Below, piece after piece: positions 34,443 through 46,802 of a stretch of 64,000 bases of DNA. The stretch's first letter is position 1. Every line of letters starts with the position of its first letter. The DNA is taken from the NCBI RefSeq assembly GCF_022539665.2, contig NC_081334.1:3162001-3226000 (forward strand). Direction: 5' to 3'. The notes beneath the pieces are model-generated. The model worked only from the letters and a program-made list of their open reading frames with translations. It did no database searches and had not been told where the DNA came from. Both the position numbers and the translations under genes were made by a program. Source of the stretch: Daphnia carinata (taxonomy: Eukaryota; Arthropoda; Branchiopoda; Diplostraca; Daphniidae).

Positions 34443-36186
34443 CTAGAGAACAGCTGGAGTAAGAGGGGCACTTGTTAAACTGCTACTGTCATCAGTTTGG
34501 CTTGCGCTGCTAGATGCCGTTGTAATCAGATGGTGTGACACGTTTTCGTAGACGACAAACGTGATGGCAGTCGCTGGTGTAACCCTCAACAACGTGGGCA
34601 GCATTCCCTTGTAGAATCCTCGTATTCCTTCATGTCTATACGTTTTGAATGAAGAAAAAGAGATTCTTATCATACGTTTACTCAAGCAGTCGTATCTTGT
34701 CGTGAACGACCTCCATGTTCGCGTCAGCATGTCGATTACGCCGTTATGTTCGTGATATTGGTCTTGCATACGAGTACGCATCAATTGGTAAGGATAAGTG
34801 GCCATGACCGCAACCAACTTGGACATGGCAGCAAAAGATAAATACGTCATCGTACTCTGCTGAATCACAGGTGGGAAAACAAAAATTTTACGGTTAAAAT
34901 CACAATTGGCAACCTGGGATTCGATCGAAGCAGAATCATTTTTGAGTTTTGACAGGCAAAGAAAAACGTGTATCGTATGATTAAAATTTTTGCATAGAAT
35001 TGACTAAATCCTGAGCTTCAAACTTTCTGCTTTCAGGTAATTATAACGAACTGTGTTAACGACTGACGAGGCCATTAAATGTGAGAGAAACGGTGACTGT
35101 AAAACGTACCATTCTAGAGTCGATGGACATGTTTCGGTGATTGTTGTAACCGTTTTTCATTTCTTCGTAGACCATAAACTGGATGGCACTGTGCGAAACG
35201 CCAAACACTCCAGGAAGGAATCCTCTGTACAAACCTCGAATCCCTTCGTAACGGTAAGTTTTCACCAGTGCATCCATTATTCCCCTAATTACAAATTTCA
35301 CCAACTAATCACTGGTAAACATACACATTTGTTTTGTCTATGATTCATGCTTTCAAATAATTTTGCAATGGAGAAAACTTAATGATGTACTTGTAACGTT
35401 TCTGCTCCGAGACGCATTGAGAATCGTCACCGAATTGGAGACACAGTCGAGTCTTGATCACCCAGATGGGATTAGTCAAGATGAGAGTGACTATTCCAGC
35501 TTCGGCGGCCGCCATCATATGGCGTGCTGGACCTAATGGTTTTCCAGGGTCGTCACGCTGCAGCTCTGCTTTGAGTGCGTCGTAACTAATGGTGATGTAG
35601 GCGTAGCATAAATATGTATACGTGGGAAAGTTTAGTTCTATGTCCCCCCACTGCTTATGTTTTGCTTGAATGTATTATAAAAACAATGTTTTGAGAAATT
35701 GTTATCATTTACAAGAAAAAGTAGGAGCCCCAAGTACATCCGGCGGTCAGTATGCCCAGCGTCACTCCCCTGTACAAACCGTGAATGCCGTTGGCTCGCG
35801 TCATGCTTGTCAGAACGTCGACGAGTCCCCCGTAATGAGGACGTTGGACACCAGCACAGATCAAACGACTGCCATTTACTTTTCGGAGAGAAAAATACAG
35901 GACATGGTAATTTACTTAAGAATTATGTTTTGGGTGTTAATGAACAACCTGCTAATCTGGTTCTTATCGTGTCCAGAGGATGGAGGATTGTACTAGAAAC
36001 CACTCCACCAGCAACACCAGCAACAAGATGTTCGTACTTAATTTGTTGGTAGCGACGGAACAAGGCCGTTATGGGACAACAAATACCCGATAAGGTAAGT
36101 TCATTTTCGCTGTTGTTGTTAGATGAGGTCGTCATTTTAAAAACAGCGTTTTGTTCACTATTTTTGCCCAGTGAAAATCCAGACAT
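34443..36186 (-). CDS. SLC25A32: Mitochondrial folate/FAD carrier SLC25A32
   Basis: Six exons in phase: 35949-36186, 35713-35878, 35391-35585, 35110-35284, 34711-34859 and 34443-34635, 371 aa. Three repeats of the mitochondrial carrier family are present. Their signature starts are [18 protein letters not shown] and YPYQLMRTR, each followed by a GLYRG or GFYKG block. The Trp in place of the acidic residue in the second signature is typical of the SLC25A32 folate/FAD subfamily. [30 protein letters not shown] and [17 protein letters not shown] match the human protein closely. It should sit in the inner mitochondrial membrane and import folate and/or FAD. The N terminus (about 45 aa) and Ser-rich C-terminal tail are longer than in vertebrates. 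Confidence 0.92.
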
Positions 36187-37362
36187 AGGTTAGCTGAAAA
36201 TTTAATTATTTTTTTTTGTTAACGCTCTGGTTTAAACCACACCAATATATTGATTGAATCATGGCTTTGGCTGCACACACTCTACCTTTCCAGATTTGGT
36301 TTTTCCCAACAGTATTGCGTAAGAGCTTGTTCAATCTAGCTAGAAAGAAGGTTGTATGCTATTATTAAACAAAAAGCCTTTCACGGTTGATATTATTCGG
36401 CTCACGACGCGGCCCTTTTTTTCCCACGACCACCAGTTGAATAATCTTGGTATCAAAGTCAAAAAATTTTTAAATCTTAATTGATTCAATTATCGCTAGA
36501 TGAAATAGGAATAACAACCTTGGTTGTTGTTTTCTTAATTCGACCATCAACTTTGGGCGTTTTGGCGTGACCTACCGTTGCGTGTTGTATGACTCAGAGT
36601 TGCACAAGTAATCTTGACACTGAGGAATCCTCTGTAAAACATACAGATCCGCACAGATCAAGCTTACACGCACACACTGTTTTATTTCCGTCGAAATCCC
36701 GCGTTCAGTTTTTAGCTTCCTGTAACGTACTTGGCATCGATGGTTAAATTCTGCTGATTAAATTAAATTTGTATTTTAAATCTATAGCGGAAAGTCGGTC
36801 TCTTTTATGCCACCGTAAGAAAACAACTGAGAGAAATGTCAAAACGAACGACGGGTTACATATTTCTTTGATTGAACCATCGGGACAGGGGGAGGCCACT
36901 TCGGCCGGCTAAAATCGTGTTTATTGCGGTTAGGATTTTACGATGACGAATTCTTCCATCATACATTCGACAACGATGCGATTGAAGGCTATCTATTTCG
37001 TCACATCATTACTATTTCAAGCTTGCTGTACTAGTTACACCTGCACTCTTTTAGTACGTTACCGAAATTTCAACACTGGACTTCCCAAGTTCCGAAATAG
37101 AAACTCGCAGATCTCTCTATCCTTTGGAAATAATTTTGTATTGCTTAAGCAAACAAAGCAGAGATCATTTTCTTTTGTTGTACACGAAATAGTGGGGAGA
37201 TGGACTACCTGACTGGTGTTAAATACAAATGAGTGTTGAAATTTCTTTACTTGCTAAAGGAGAGCGCAGCAACAGAAACGAAATGTAGCAACTTAGATTT
37301 TTATTTATAATAGTTTTTTTTTGGAATCGTCGAGAGGTTAGATCGTTCGTGATAAATGATGT
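36187..37362. other. Intergenic between SLC25A32 and opsin
   Basis: No gene recognised. An 89-aa frame at 36943-37212 has a hydrophobic start but no supporting context. Confidence 0.4.
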
Positions 37363-38939
37363 TTATGTCCTGGATTCAGCTTCGCTTATTTCCGAAACGT
37401 TAGAGCTTTCTTCTTTTGCAGATTCGTCCCTTTCATGAACGCAAAGCCATGGCAGTCTTTTCATCAATTCCAATCGGTATCTTTTTCACAGAATCAATTA
37501 GCTTCAAGTAATTTGTCTGAGATCAAATGACGACTTACTTTGGATGATTGATGGCGTATACGAAAGGATCGACACAAGCAGCCAGTTTACAGGTGCAAGC
37601 TGGGATCATTGATAATCCCGGTGTTAGCAATGAGCGATTTCCATAGCATCCGATAAAAGCGATCATGAAATAGGGTGTCCACGACAATAGAAACAGCGTC
37701 GTAAGTGAAATTCCAACTTTAGCCACACGAATTTCGTTGCGAACGTCCTTGTTTGCTCCACTTCGCAACGTTTCAACGTTCATCTTCTTGGCCTGATTAG
37801 GTTTTTGTTAGTAGACGTGATTTAAAATGTTATGCGTAAATGTTTTTTACTTGTTCATTGAGACTAGCTTCGTGAGTCATCACTTGAGTAGTTATTTTAC
37901 CATAGGAAAATATAATGACCGAAAGGGGAATGATCCAGCACCAGATCCACAACAAGAAAACGAACATTTTCGTTTCAAATGTGTCGGTCATGTAGTCAAA
38001 TGTGCAGCTAGTCAAATAGCCCTCTGTCGTGAAACGTAATGTTTTACGAGATAAATGGGATGTACAGTGAAAACTTTTAATTACCTGGCACGAAACGGTT
38101 GACGAACTCCGTGAACGGGAGCAGAGACACGGGACTGGCATAAACCCAACAGCCGAGAACAATCAACGAAGCTTGACTTTTGGACCATCGTTTACCCATC
38201 GGATCAGAAATGCACCTAGAAATCATTCGATGTCTTATAGTAGATGCACTGAACGCAATTCTACAAAAAGGTATGCATGTTATTTATGCAAATGTGTATA
38301 CCTGTAGCGATCGTAAGCAATGGCAGCGTTAGTGACGGACGCACAGGGTCCGGTGTAAGCGCCCAACAGGCCGTAGATAGAGCAACCCAATCGACCAAAA
38401 ATGGGACCTTCGCTGAAGCTATTCAAAATGAAGATTGGTGTCTTGGCCATCATAATAAAATCGCAAATGGCCAAGTTAAGAATCAAAATGTTGCTGGGCG
38501 TCTTCAGCTCTTTTGTCCTTTTTAATAATATGGTTAATGAGTTTTGTCTATAGGAATCAGGTTAAAAGAAATTGTTAACTAACGTGCTAAAAATGTAAAT
38601 GACTATTCCGTTGCCTAGGCAACTTGCAATCATAAAAAAGATGTAGAGCACGCCGAGCAAATGATGAAGCATCGGATTAGGCTCTTCGTAGTTCAGCCAA
38701 TGTTGATGGACGTATGATTTGTAGTCAGCTGGGGTGTTCCAACCATTCATCTTGGATTCGTACCTTTCAAGATTATTCAAATATTAAATTAATCATTATA
38801 ACATTTTAAAATAATCAGAATCATGTGAAATCAAACTAACCCGCAATTTTATTTTATTTTTATAGACTTACTTCCAAGACTGTGCTATCGGTCCGGTAGA
38901 TTCATTATTGAAGTCCTGCCAATCGTTCGGGAGTAACAT
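37363..38939 (-). CDS. UV-sensitive opsin (Rh3/Rh4 type)
   Basis: Seven exons in phase: 38872-38939, 38584-38763, 38302-38517, 38085-38215, 37851-38023, 37539-37792 and 37363-37480, 379 aa. Opsin hallmarks: NLAICDF in TM2, AIAYDRYR after TM3 (DRY at 152-154), [14 protein letters not shown] in loop 2, and [10 protein letters not shown] in loop 3. TM7 reads [20 protein letters not shown] with the retinal Schiff-base lysine at about 325. TM2 has MMAKTPIFI with lysine at about 108. This is the position where lysine tunes invertebrate opsins to ultraviolet. The best match by eye is Drosophila Rh3. The protein is a rhabdomeric photoreceptor pigment coupling to Gq. A TATA box lies about 55 nt upstream. 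Confidence 0.94.
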
Positions 38940-38992
38940 AGTGGTGCTCGAGATTCGTGATCTACAGCTGACTGAAATGCAAAGCCATCGTC

Positions 38993-39001
38993 TTTTATAT
39001 A
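38993..39001 (-). promoter_or_regulatory. TATA box of the UV opsin gene
   Basis: TATATAAAA on the minus strand, ending 54 nt before the start codon, so the 5' UTR is short. Photoreceptor opsin genes of arthropods commonly have such compact TATA promoters. Confidence 0.7.
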
Positions 39002-39486
39002 GTCTACAAGGGCAGGATGCATTTAAAAACTTCGGTTACAATTGTCAGGTAAATTGCATTATACAACTTAGTGGAGGAAGAACCCATACGTGTAAATCAG
39101 AATAATAATCTTTTATGGTCGCCTTAATAACGACACCAGCACTAGGATTATACGGTTGATATCCTAGCTGATCATCAATCAGTCGTCACGTATTTCCATT
39201 GGCTTCAGTAATATTTCCTCCATGTGATACAAGCATTGATAATCTTCTCTTGTTTTCATTTTCTGACGTGCGTGTCGTTACCCTGTACTGCAATATTTAA
39301 GCCACGATACGTTTCCGCTGACGGTGATAAAAAAAAAATCGGTAAGTTCTCAGTGGGAAACGGCACCGCAGCCATATCAACAATCATTGCCTGGATCTTG
39401 CATGGTGCACTGCGTTGACGTCTAAAGCTAAGATCAGTCACAGAGTACAAACGTATAGAGTAGGCATTGTTTTTTTGTGATTCTTA

Positions 39487-40248
39487 ATGCGAATAATGTT
39501 GTGTGTAGCCTATTGTTTACTATCTTTTTTTGTTCTTACGTGTTCGCCTAGCAATGCTTGGGGTACTTATCCTGGGACTACGGTTACAAAGCCGAAGGAA
39601 GGGGCCTACAGTGCCACCTTAACCCCTCTAATTGTACAGTCTCCCAATTTAACATCAACTAATGTGTTAACTTCAACTTCCGTTTCAACTTGGCCTAGAA
39701 CGTCAACTGTATTTTCAACTGGTCAACCGCCATCGGTTCAAACAACACAGCGTAATCGTGAACGACGTCTGGAAAACTCGGATCAGCCAATGAATCCCAT
39801 CGTTTTTATCATTCTGAGTCTGGCTGCGCTCATTATTATCGTGATCTTGGGAGTCTTTCTAAAGAAAAAGTAGTTGTGGCATAAATCATGTTTTTTATTA
39901 CATATTGGATTTTATTTTTTCTGATTTCAATTAAGATGTTTAAAGAAACGGAAAACGGAACGGGCCCCGGCAAAGAATGATCATCAGCACCAGGTTGATT
40001 ATAATAGCTTGGTTCAGTCATCAAGTTCGGTAGAAATCGAATCGCAACGTGATTACACTTACAATAACGAAATTGCGCCTTCATCTGTCCCCGATCCTGA
40101 GACAATTATCAGTCCTGTCTACGCCACAGTTGAGTTCCTTCCACGTTGTTCCATTGCTGAAGACTATGCCAACACTTTACGGACACCTGGGTTCCTGGAA
40201 GGAGAACCTATTGTTTATGCCGAGATTGAAACACAAAAAGGCGATTAA
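39487..40248 (+). CDS. Single-pass membrane protein with tyrosine signalling motifs
   Basis: Exons 39487-39869 and 39936-40248 join in phase to 231 aa. A signal peptide (MRIMLCVAYCLLSFFVLT) is followed by a short Ser/Thr-rich ectodomain likely to be O-glycosylated. Then comes a transmembrane helix (PIVFIILSLAALIIIVILGVF) with a basic stop-transfer end (KKKCLKKRK). The cytoplasmic tail of about 100 aa contains DYNSLV, DYTYNNEI, SPVYATVEF and PIVYAEIET. IVYAEI fits the ITIM consensus (I/V/L/S-x-Y-x-x-I/V/L); YATV is a close relative. There is no Ig or other recognisable ectodomain. The layout suggests a phosphotyrosine adaptor or receptor subunit that recruits SH2 proteins. That is inference; the family is not recognised. 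Confidence 0.72.
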
Positions 40249-40503
40249 CCTTGTAATTCAAAAACCAAATGTGAAAAATGTTGTGGAATCTAATAAACCG
40301 GAAACGTTTTAGTTTGCAAAACTATACTTTTTTATTTTTTGATTTGTCTTAGTCCCGCCAGGTGGCAGTCCATTATAAAAACAGAAGCAACTTCGGGAAA
40401 GAATTCGAGGTCTATTCAAATCACAGTGATATTTCTTAGAAACTCCTTTTACATATCGTCTCATTAGTTTAGAAATTTCCATTTGGAAAATTTTTATTAA
40501 AAA

Positions 40504-41676
40504 ATGCTGGCACCGCCGAAAAAAGAAATTTTCAACCCTGACGACATGTCAAAATGGTTGAAATCAGAGGCATATCAGGTTGGCCGGTTCGTTCGACACT
40601 ATGCCAAAAATTCTCTCTAATAAGCATTGACAATCTATTTAGGAATATCTAGGCTTTATTCTTTCTATTAACGAAGCAGTGCAAGGGAAAAAATGGTCGA
40701 GTATCCAAGTGTTGAATGATAGAATAGAAAAAGTAGTCAAACTGCTAGATTGCTTAGACCGTTGGATTGATGAAATCCCACCAACTGAACAACCCCAGCG
40801 CTTTGGTAACAAGTCCTTCCGTGTGTGGTTCCAAAAATTCAAAGATGTAAGTAATACAACCCATGATTAAATTCAGTAAACTTCTAATGCTGTTTGGGCT
40901 AGGAGTCCTCAAACATGCTGAAAGATATATTACCCCAAGAACTGCACTACAGCATTCCTGAGATAGAAGTCTATTTGACCGAAAGTGTGGGAAACTCTAC
41001 TCGAATCGATTATGGGTCTGGACATGAAATGTCATTTGTCATTTTCTTGTTCTGCCTATTCAAGATTGGTTTCTTGACTCTTGATGATAGAGCTGCAGCA
41101 GGAGTTATCATATTCGAAAGGTGCTGGTAGGCTCTAGTACTTTAAAAATAGTTAGTTTGTGGGTAATGAAATTTTCTTGTACAGGTACATGTCATTGATG
41201 CGGAAACTTCAGTTGACATATCGTATGGAACCCGCAGGCTCACACGGAGTCTGGAGTTTAGACGATTACCAATTCGTCCCTTTCATCTGGGGAAGTTCTC
41301 AACTTGTTGGTAATAAAACGTGTATTTTTTTCACGAAACTTATCGACTGCCTAAAAAAAACGTTTTCTTTTTGTTGTATCCAGAACATCAGCGATTACCT
41401 CCTAAATCGTTTCCCAATCCGGATATTGTCGAAAGTTTTGCCAAGGACTACATGTTCCTTGGTTGCATTAAATTCATCTTCAGAGTGAAGAATGGACCAT
41501 TCGCTGAACATTCAAACCAGCTGTGGAACATCAGCGGTGTGGGCACCTGGTCTAAAGTCAACTCTGGTTTGATAAAAATGTACAAAGCTGAAGTTTTGGC
41601 TAAGTACCCAGTCATTCAGCACGTTCTTTTTGGTTCACTGCTATCAATTAAGGAGGCCAATTTCCAAGAACAATAA
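40504..41676 (+). CDS. Ptpa: Serine/threonine-protein phosphatase 2A activator (PTPA)
   Basis: Five exons in phase: 40504-40578, 40643-40846, 40903-41120, 41185-41309 and 41384-41676, 304 aa, the usual family length. Diagnostic blocks are [70 protein letters not shown] and [20 protein letters not shown]. The glycine-rich YGSGHE and the DDYQF(V/L)P motif line the ATP/PP2A-binding cleft in known structures. PTPA is a chaperone-like peptidyl-prolyl isomerase that helps metal loading and activation of the PP2A catalytic subunit, in cytosol and nucleus. Confidence 0.95.
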
Positions 41677-42093
41677 ATGAACAAAAACACCATGGTAAAG
41701 TATCCACATTGCATCGTTAATCTCAGCAATCTTGTCCATCATCAGTAAGCGGTATTTTCACAATTTTATTGGCAAACGTTTTTCAATTTTATTTGACAAT
41801 GAGCCCATATTCATGGTAATAAAAACTTTACAATTCAGACCTTGGCGTATTGACCGAAAACCAAACCCGGATCGTGTGGGAGACACACGCATTCTACCAT
41901 TAACAAAATACGATATGCATTGACGAAAGTGACTGTTTCACTGACATTTTCGACACGTTAAAAATTGTAGGTATTCCTTTGAATACTCGGAATTATTCCA
42001 GAAGGTTAACTTTCTCCAATTTAAATTTTATTTGCATTGCTAACAGAATTGAGTTTTAAAACAAGTTCCTAAATTTTAAATTTTGGTACCTAA
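41677..42093. other. Convergent 3' region between PTPA and ninjurin A
   Basis: No feature beyond likely 3' UTRs. Confidence 0.45.
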
Positions 42094-43229
42094 TTAAGGG
42101 CGAACGTGAGATGAATTGGCGACATTTGCAGATATGAGAAGTGGCTCGGAAGATGCGTCACCAGTGGTTGCTTGCTTCCAGCGAAGAAAAGTCGTTCGTT
42201 CGTCATCTACCCCGAAAGTAGCAATGAAAATATTGACGATTGTGATGGCGAAAATGAAGATGACGACGACATCGTTCATGATTTGTGTCACGTTTTTGTT
42301 CTCCTTCTTCTTATAGTCGTAGCGGCTGATGAAGATGAGCAACACACCCGCAATTATCTACAATCAATCAACGCCCAAATCAGAAATGACAGTTTTCTAC
42401 GGTTAAGCAGCTCGCTGACATGGCCTGGCCCAGGGTCAACTTTACCTGGAGAGCTATGCTGATTGAAATGAGCACGATGTTCACGTGATGGTAGATGTCC
42501 CAATAGGGGGATCGCATGACGTACCGTAACTGACTGGCATTGGCCGTCAACAGCGCGATATCCATCATACCTTGTCGATTCAAGAAAACTCCAATATGTT
42601 TACGGTACTACGAGATTTTATGGTTAGTTTTACCTTGAGCGATGTTCTTTTTGGTAGTGTAATTGATGCCATTATTGACAGAGGGATCAGGACGATCGTG
42701 TGGATACATTGGACCCCCTGGTTTCCACTTCAATTTAGTAATGCCAATGAAAATCAATATCTAGTTAATATTCAAATCATTTTTCTTATTTTCTTACTGG
42801 ATTTTCTGGACGTCCTCTAGGTCTGGGTTCCGGTCGTGGATGTTCCCCTCTTCCACCGCCTATTTCGGGTCCCTCTACGTCAACGTCTCCTGGTTCGGTC
42901 GCATCTGGACCGGCTGGACGTGGTCTGGGTTCTGATCGCGGATGTTCCCCTCTTCCGCCTCCTATCTCCGGTTCCTCTACGTCAACTTCTCCTGGCTCGG
43001 TCGCATTCGGACCGGCTGGATGTGGTCTAGGACCGGTAGGACCTGCACCATTGCCGTCGTCAAGCAAACCATCGTCCACTCCTACGTTTTCACGAGGATT
43101 ATTCGGTGCTGCAGCAACAACTGGAACGTCAATTGCTTCATCAACAGGTTCGGCAGTTTTATCTATGATCTCATCCAGCGGAATAATTTCTATAGGATTG
43201 TTAGAAGGATTTCTTTCGTTACTAGCCAT
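42094..43229 (-). CDS. Ninjurin, copy A, with long disordered N terminus
   Basis: Exons 42798-43229, 42634-42727, 42446-42570 and 42094-42357 join in phase to 304 aa. The C-terminal half has the ninjurin core. NYTTKKNIAQGMMDIALLTANASQLRYV leads into two hydrophobic segments (NIVLISISIALQ with IIAGVLLIFISR; VVVIFIFAITIVNIFIATFG). Ninjurins are plasma-membrane adhesion proteins; vertebrate NINJ1 polymerises to rupture membranes in lytic death. The first exon is odd: about 144 aa of Pro/Gly/Glu-rich sequence. It includes a tandem repeat of about 37 aa (GEVDVEEPEIGGGRGEHPR and GDVDVEGPEIGGGRGEHPR). Copy B lacks this. The acceptor before exon 2 has a weak pyrimidine tract. Confidence 0.85.
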
Positions 43230-43958
43230 TTTTTTGTGTGTGTGGAAGGGATGGTTAGTCTTTTTTCAAACAAATAATTCAGCGTTTAGAAACCCGGAAA
43301 TCACAGTCGTACGAGCCTCTGGATTGCGTCACGATCTAGCCACACCCGCTTTTACGTGATTTAACGACATAACGATCACACTTGATTGCACTTGAAACTG
43401 CAAAAGGAATTTGTAGATTTCATTCAAATATCACTTGTAAGAATTTCCTGAACTAGTGTTCACAAACTTGGAGGACTACTGCAGTTCACGTTCATTAACG
43501 TTAAATGACCTCGCCAGCTTTGCAGTCACGCTGCACGCCGAAATCGACACTGAGACGGGACCCGAAGCTTTTCCCCTCTCTATATGTCTGCCACTGTGTG
43601 CTCGACCTTGACAATCTGTTTTTCTGGCAGGGCAAATAACTCTCTTATTTTCTTTTTTCCGCTCATCCTGTTATTGTTTAAAAGTCGGCCGCGGGCAACT
43701 TCGACAAAAACGTGTAAAACCTTTCCTTCTTTTTCTATTTAACATCATTATTTCGTCATCATCACTAGCCCATAAATTCTTTATTCCCTCAAATATTTTG
43801 AAAGCAAAATTTTTATTCTTCACCTCCATAATTCAAAAAGCTTTGTTATTTAATGTTTTTAACTTTTAATTATTTGTTCAGTGCATCACAATTACGCAAA
43901 CGTTTATTTTTCCACCACAATTGAAAGTTTACTTTGTTTACTAATTCCACCTTCAATT
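43230..43958. other. Upstream region of ninjurin A
   Basis: Intergenic between ninjurin A (start) and ionotropic receptor A (stop). No further feature seen. Confidence 0.45.
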
Positions 43959-45961
43959 TCACCAGAATACAAATTCATCCGGTCCGTAGCTGGCCGCAGG
44001 TGGTTTCTCTGGTTTGGCAGAGGCGAGACGATTGTGAAGCCGACGGCGAGTTTCGTGTAAACGCTCTACCACGAAAACTAGGAAAGAAACAGCGTAACCG
44101 GTCAGAAGGACAACGAAAGCTCCGGTCAAATTCTTGAGTGACAGTCGCGGTTGTTCTCGTCGTTTTCGTGCTGTTCTACTCAAGCAACGGTGAGGCATCA
44201 CTTGGTAAGTTTGAACCCAATGATCAATTAGTCCGAATCCATTCATATCAATGATTCTGCTTGTATGAGAAATCAAAGAAATCGGCCCATTTTTAAATAA
44301 TAGTATAGAATTAACTTACCCTTTACTAATCGTGTCGGTGTAGGGACTGTGTTTAGCCAGAGCGAAGGATATGATGAAGTTCATGAAACCTTCTTTGGAA
44401 ACTTGCAAACGACATTGTCCTGTTTTTTGAAAATCGTCGAACATGACGTCCAACAGGTACTCAATTGACTAATATGTTTAAATAATTAGCATTTTCAAGG
44501 GAGTTAAATAATTTAAACAAAATTCGAACTAACTTTAGAAAACGCATGTGATCCACCTGACAGAACACGTTCGATGCATTGAGCTTGCGAAGAACAACGA
44601 GATGCGGGATAGCTGTTGATTCCGTCTCGTAAACGTCTAAAGATGCCATCCTCATCCGTCGAGCCCTAGTTAACACAAGAATTTAATTTATCACGAATAT
44701 TTAAGGTAAATGCGAATGTTATTACAGTTATGACGACATCCATTCCCATGTTTTTCTCGACAAGGAAATGGATGCTCGGGTTATTAACAATATCCAAAAC
44801 GGAATTGATCAGTGGACTATCGTTAGGTGCGATGACGTAAGTGATCAACGTGGAATTATACGCCTGGCTGAGAACGAAAGCTGCTAGACACCAAATGGCT
44901 GCTACAACTCGGATGGCTCTTCTCTGTGATATGACTGGACCTCCTTTTCGCCAACGTCATGAGATTATGCATATCTAAAAATGCGGATTCACGTCTTACC
45001 TTGGGAGAGAAGCAAGCCGAACACGTAAAGGTAAGGGATTGGTTTTTGAGACACTCTAGCGACTAGTCCATCAGGTGTGCTGGGCACAGGTGGTAGGTAA
45101 TGTTTAATAAGTTGAAATGTCGCAATCACGATCGCAAGCGAAACCACCAACCAGATCCATACCTTTAATTTAACGTGGGATTACATCTGACCGGATTTCA
45201 CATCTATTAGCTCTTACCTGTAACTGAAATGGTTTCAGGACTGCTGTAAAGTTTAGACGGGCATCCGGAACAGGAATTAGAAATCTGGCAGGTCCCTGAT
45301 ACCAAGGATAAGGCATGTCGAGCAGCCGATAGCGTCCGCTTGTCATAAACAGGTCTCTGACGACCATATCACAAGTCTATTTGAAAAGAACAGGGACACA
45401 GTTAAAGTTAACTATAACAGCTCAAACTGTAAAGCACGTAAGAAATTTAAGATTTTCACACACACCCCGTCGAGCAAGTAATTCATCGAACCCTTGTTAT
45501 TTCTGCTGATGGGTAATTCTAGCGTCGTTTCATTTGTCGTCAATATTGCATAACTGCGGATTGTAAAGAATTTGATTTTTAGTTCGTTAAAGTTTATCGT
45601 GTCATAACAGATGGTACGTGAAATTATTGCGAAGCGCCAGCCAGTTGATGATATCAATTTGCATCCGCGCCGTCCGCGGCATGTACTCTTTAAGTTTAGC
45701 CGAATCGTTGAACCGGTACTGAACTAAAGCCGACATCTGTTCTTAGCAATGAGCACACACGTGCCACAAAATTAAAGAAAATTTGGGAATTAAAATGCGC
45801 AACTCGAATAATGGGCGAATACGTACAGGAATAATCATCAGAAGTTTGCCATTGAGCGGGTTTGCGTTTTTCGATGATGCGTGGCAGATGTTTGAAAATA
45901 AAACTAAAAGAATTTGGGCAAAAATAAAGCAAAACTGATCCAGGCGGAAGCAGAAAGACAT
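43959..45961 (-). CDS. Ionotropic receptor (variant iGluR), copy A
   Basis: Nine exons in phase: 45827-45961, 45618-45736, 45466-45553, 45218-45376, 45000-45162, 44726-44943, 44534-44665, 44320-44468 and 43959-44259, 487 aa. A signal peptide (QFCFIFAQILLVLFSN) is followed directly by the split ligand-binding domain, with no amino-terminal domain. S1 contains MVVRDLFMTSGRYRLLDMPY. M1 is VWIWLVVSLAIVIATF. The pore and M2-M3 region includes YVFGLLLSQGGPVISQRRAIRV and LSQAYNSTLITYVIAP. S2 contains SGGSHAFSK and CRLQVSKEGF. The final TM is LTGAFVVLLTGYAVSFLVFV. SQAYNSTLITYVIAP corresponds to the SYTANLAAFLT gating helix of iGluRs. This is an arthropod chemosensory-type IR; the ligand cannot be predicted. 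Confidence 0.86.
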
Positions 45962-46802
45962 GTTACTGTAAAGGCAATATCGAAATTTGACAAAGGGAAC
46001 GTAGGTTGATTTTATAGGGTAGGACGTAGCCAATATGTGCATAACATATTCATCTGAGATGCGCATTCGACGTATTTCAATGTCGTTTTTGAAACTACAT
46101 CGCCCCTCAAATTATCTGACTGACGATAGTAATAATATAGGGCCAATGTTTAATAGATGAGAGCAGGATGGTAATTCAGTGCTCTTTAAATCTGGCCGTC
46201 CTTAAAAATTTCATCCCACTTACAAATCGTTTTTTTTTTGTTTGTTTCGTGCGTAATCCCCCCCTGCTATTCATCCTACATTACTTATGCGTGATTATTT
46301 AATGTCGTAAAACAATTGCTTTCTAATCCTTTTACTGGAAGCTGTACTGCTTTTGGCATTGAAACATCGTATATGTGATGTCGTGGAACTCAAATTTAGC
46401 AGCTTTAATACTGTAATTGCAAGTTCGGTTGACATGGGGAACGGATAGAACAACAAACAGAAAAATTTGTCACCGATGCCGAAAAATAGCTTGTAATCGT
46501 TGTCGGGTATTGCGTGATAACATCTAGAGCTCCGGTTACAAGAACATGGAGGGGAATTTTCAGCAGCAATTATTTTCGACCTTTAATGGAGGTAAATTAC
46601 TGCTGGGACGGGACCCATTTATCACAATTGTTTTTGACGGATGCACTATTCGGTTGCGTGATGGAGTGTGCACGTTTGTACTGTTATCGACTTTGTGTAT
46701 TTGATCAAAACTTTATAAAAAGACATGGGGGCTCGGGATTTTCCACCACAAGGTTTTGTTCCCTTATCCAGGCATCTGAGAATGAAAACTGGGGTCATTA
46801 AA
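45962..46802. promoter_or_regulatory. Shared divergent intergenic region of the IR pair
   Basis: The two receptor genes start head to head, 841 bp apart. No TATA box is obvious on either side. Co-regulation is possible but not shown by the sequence. Confidence 0.35.
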
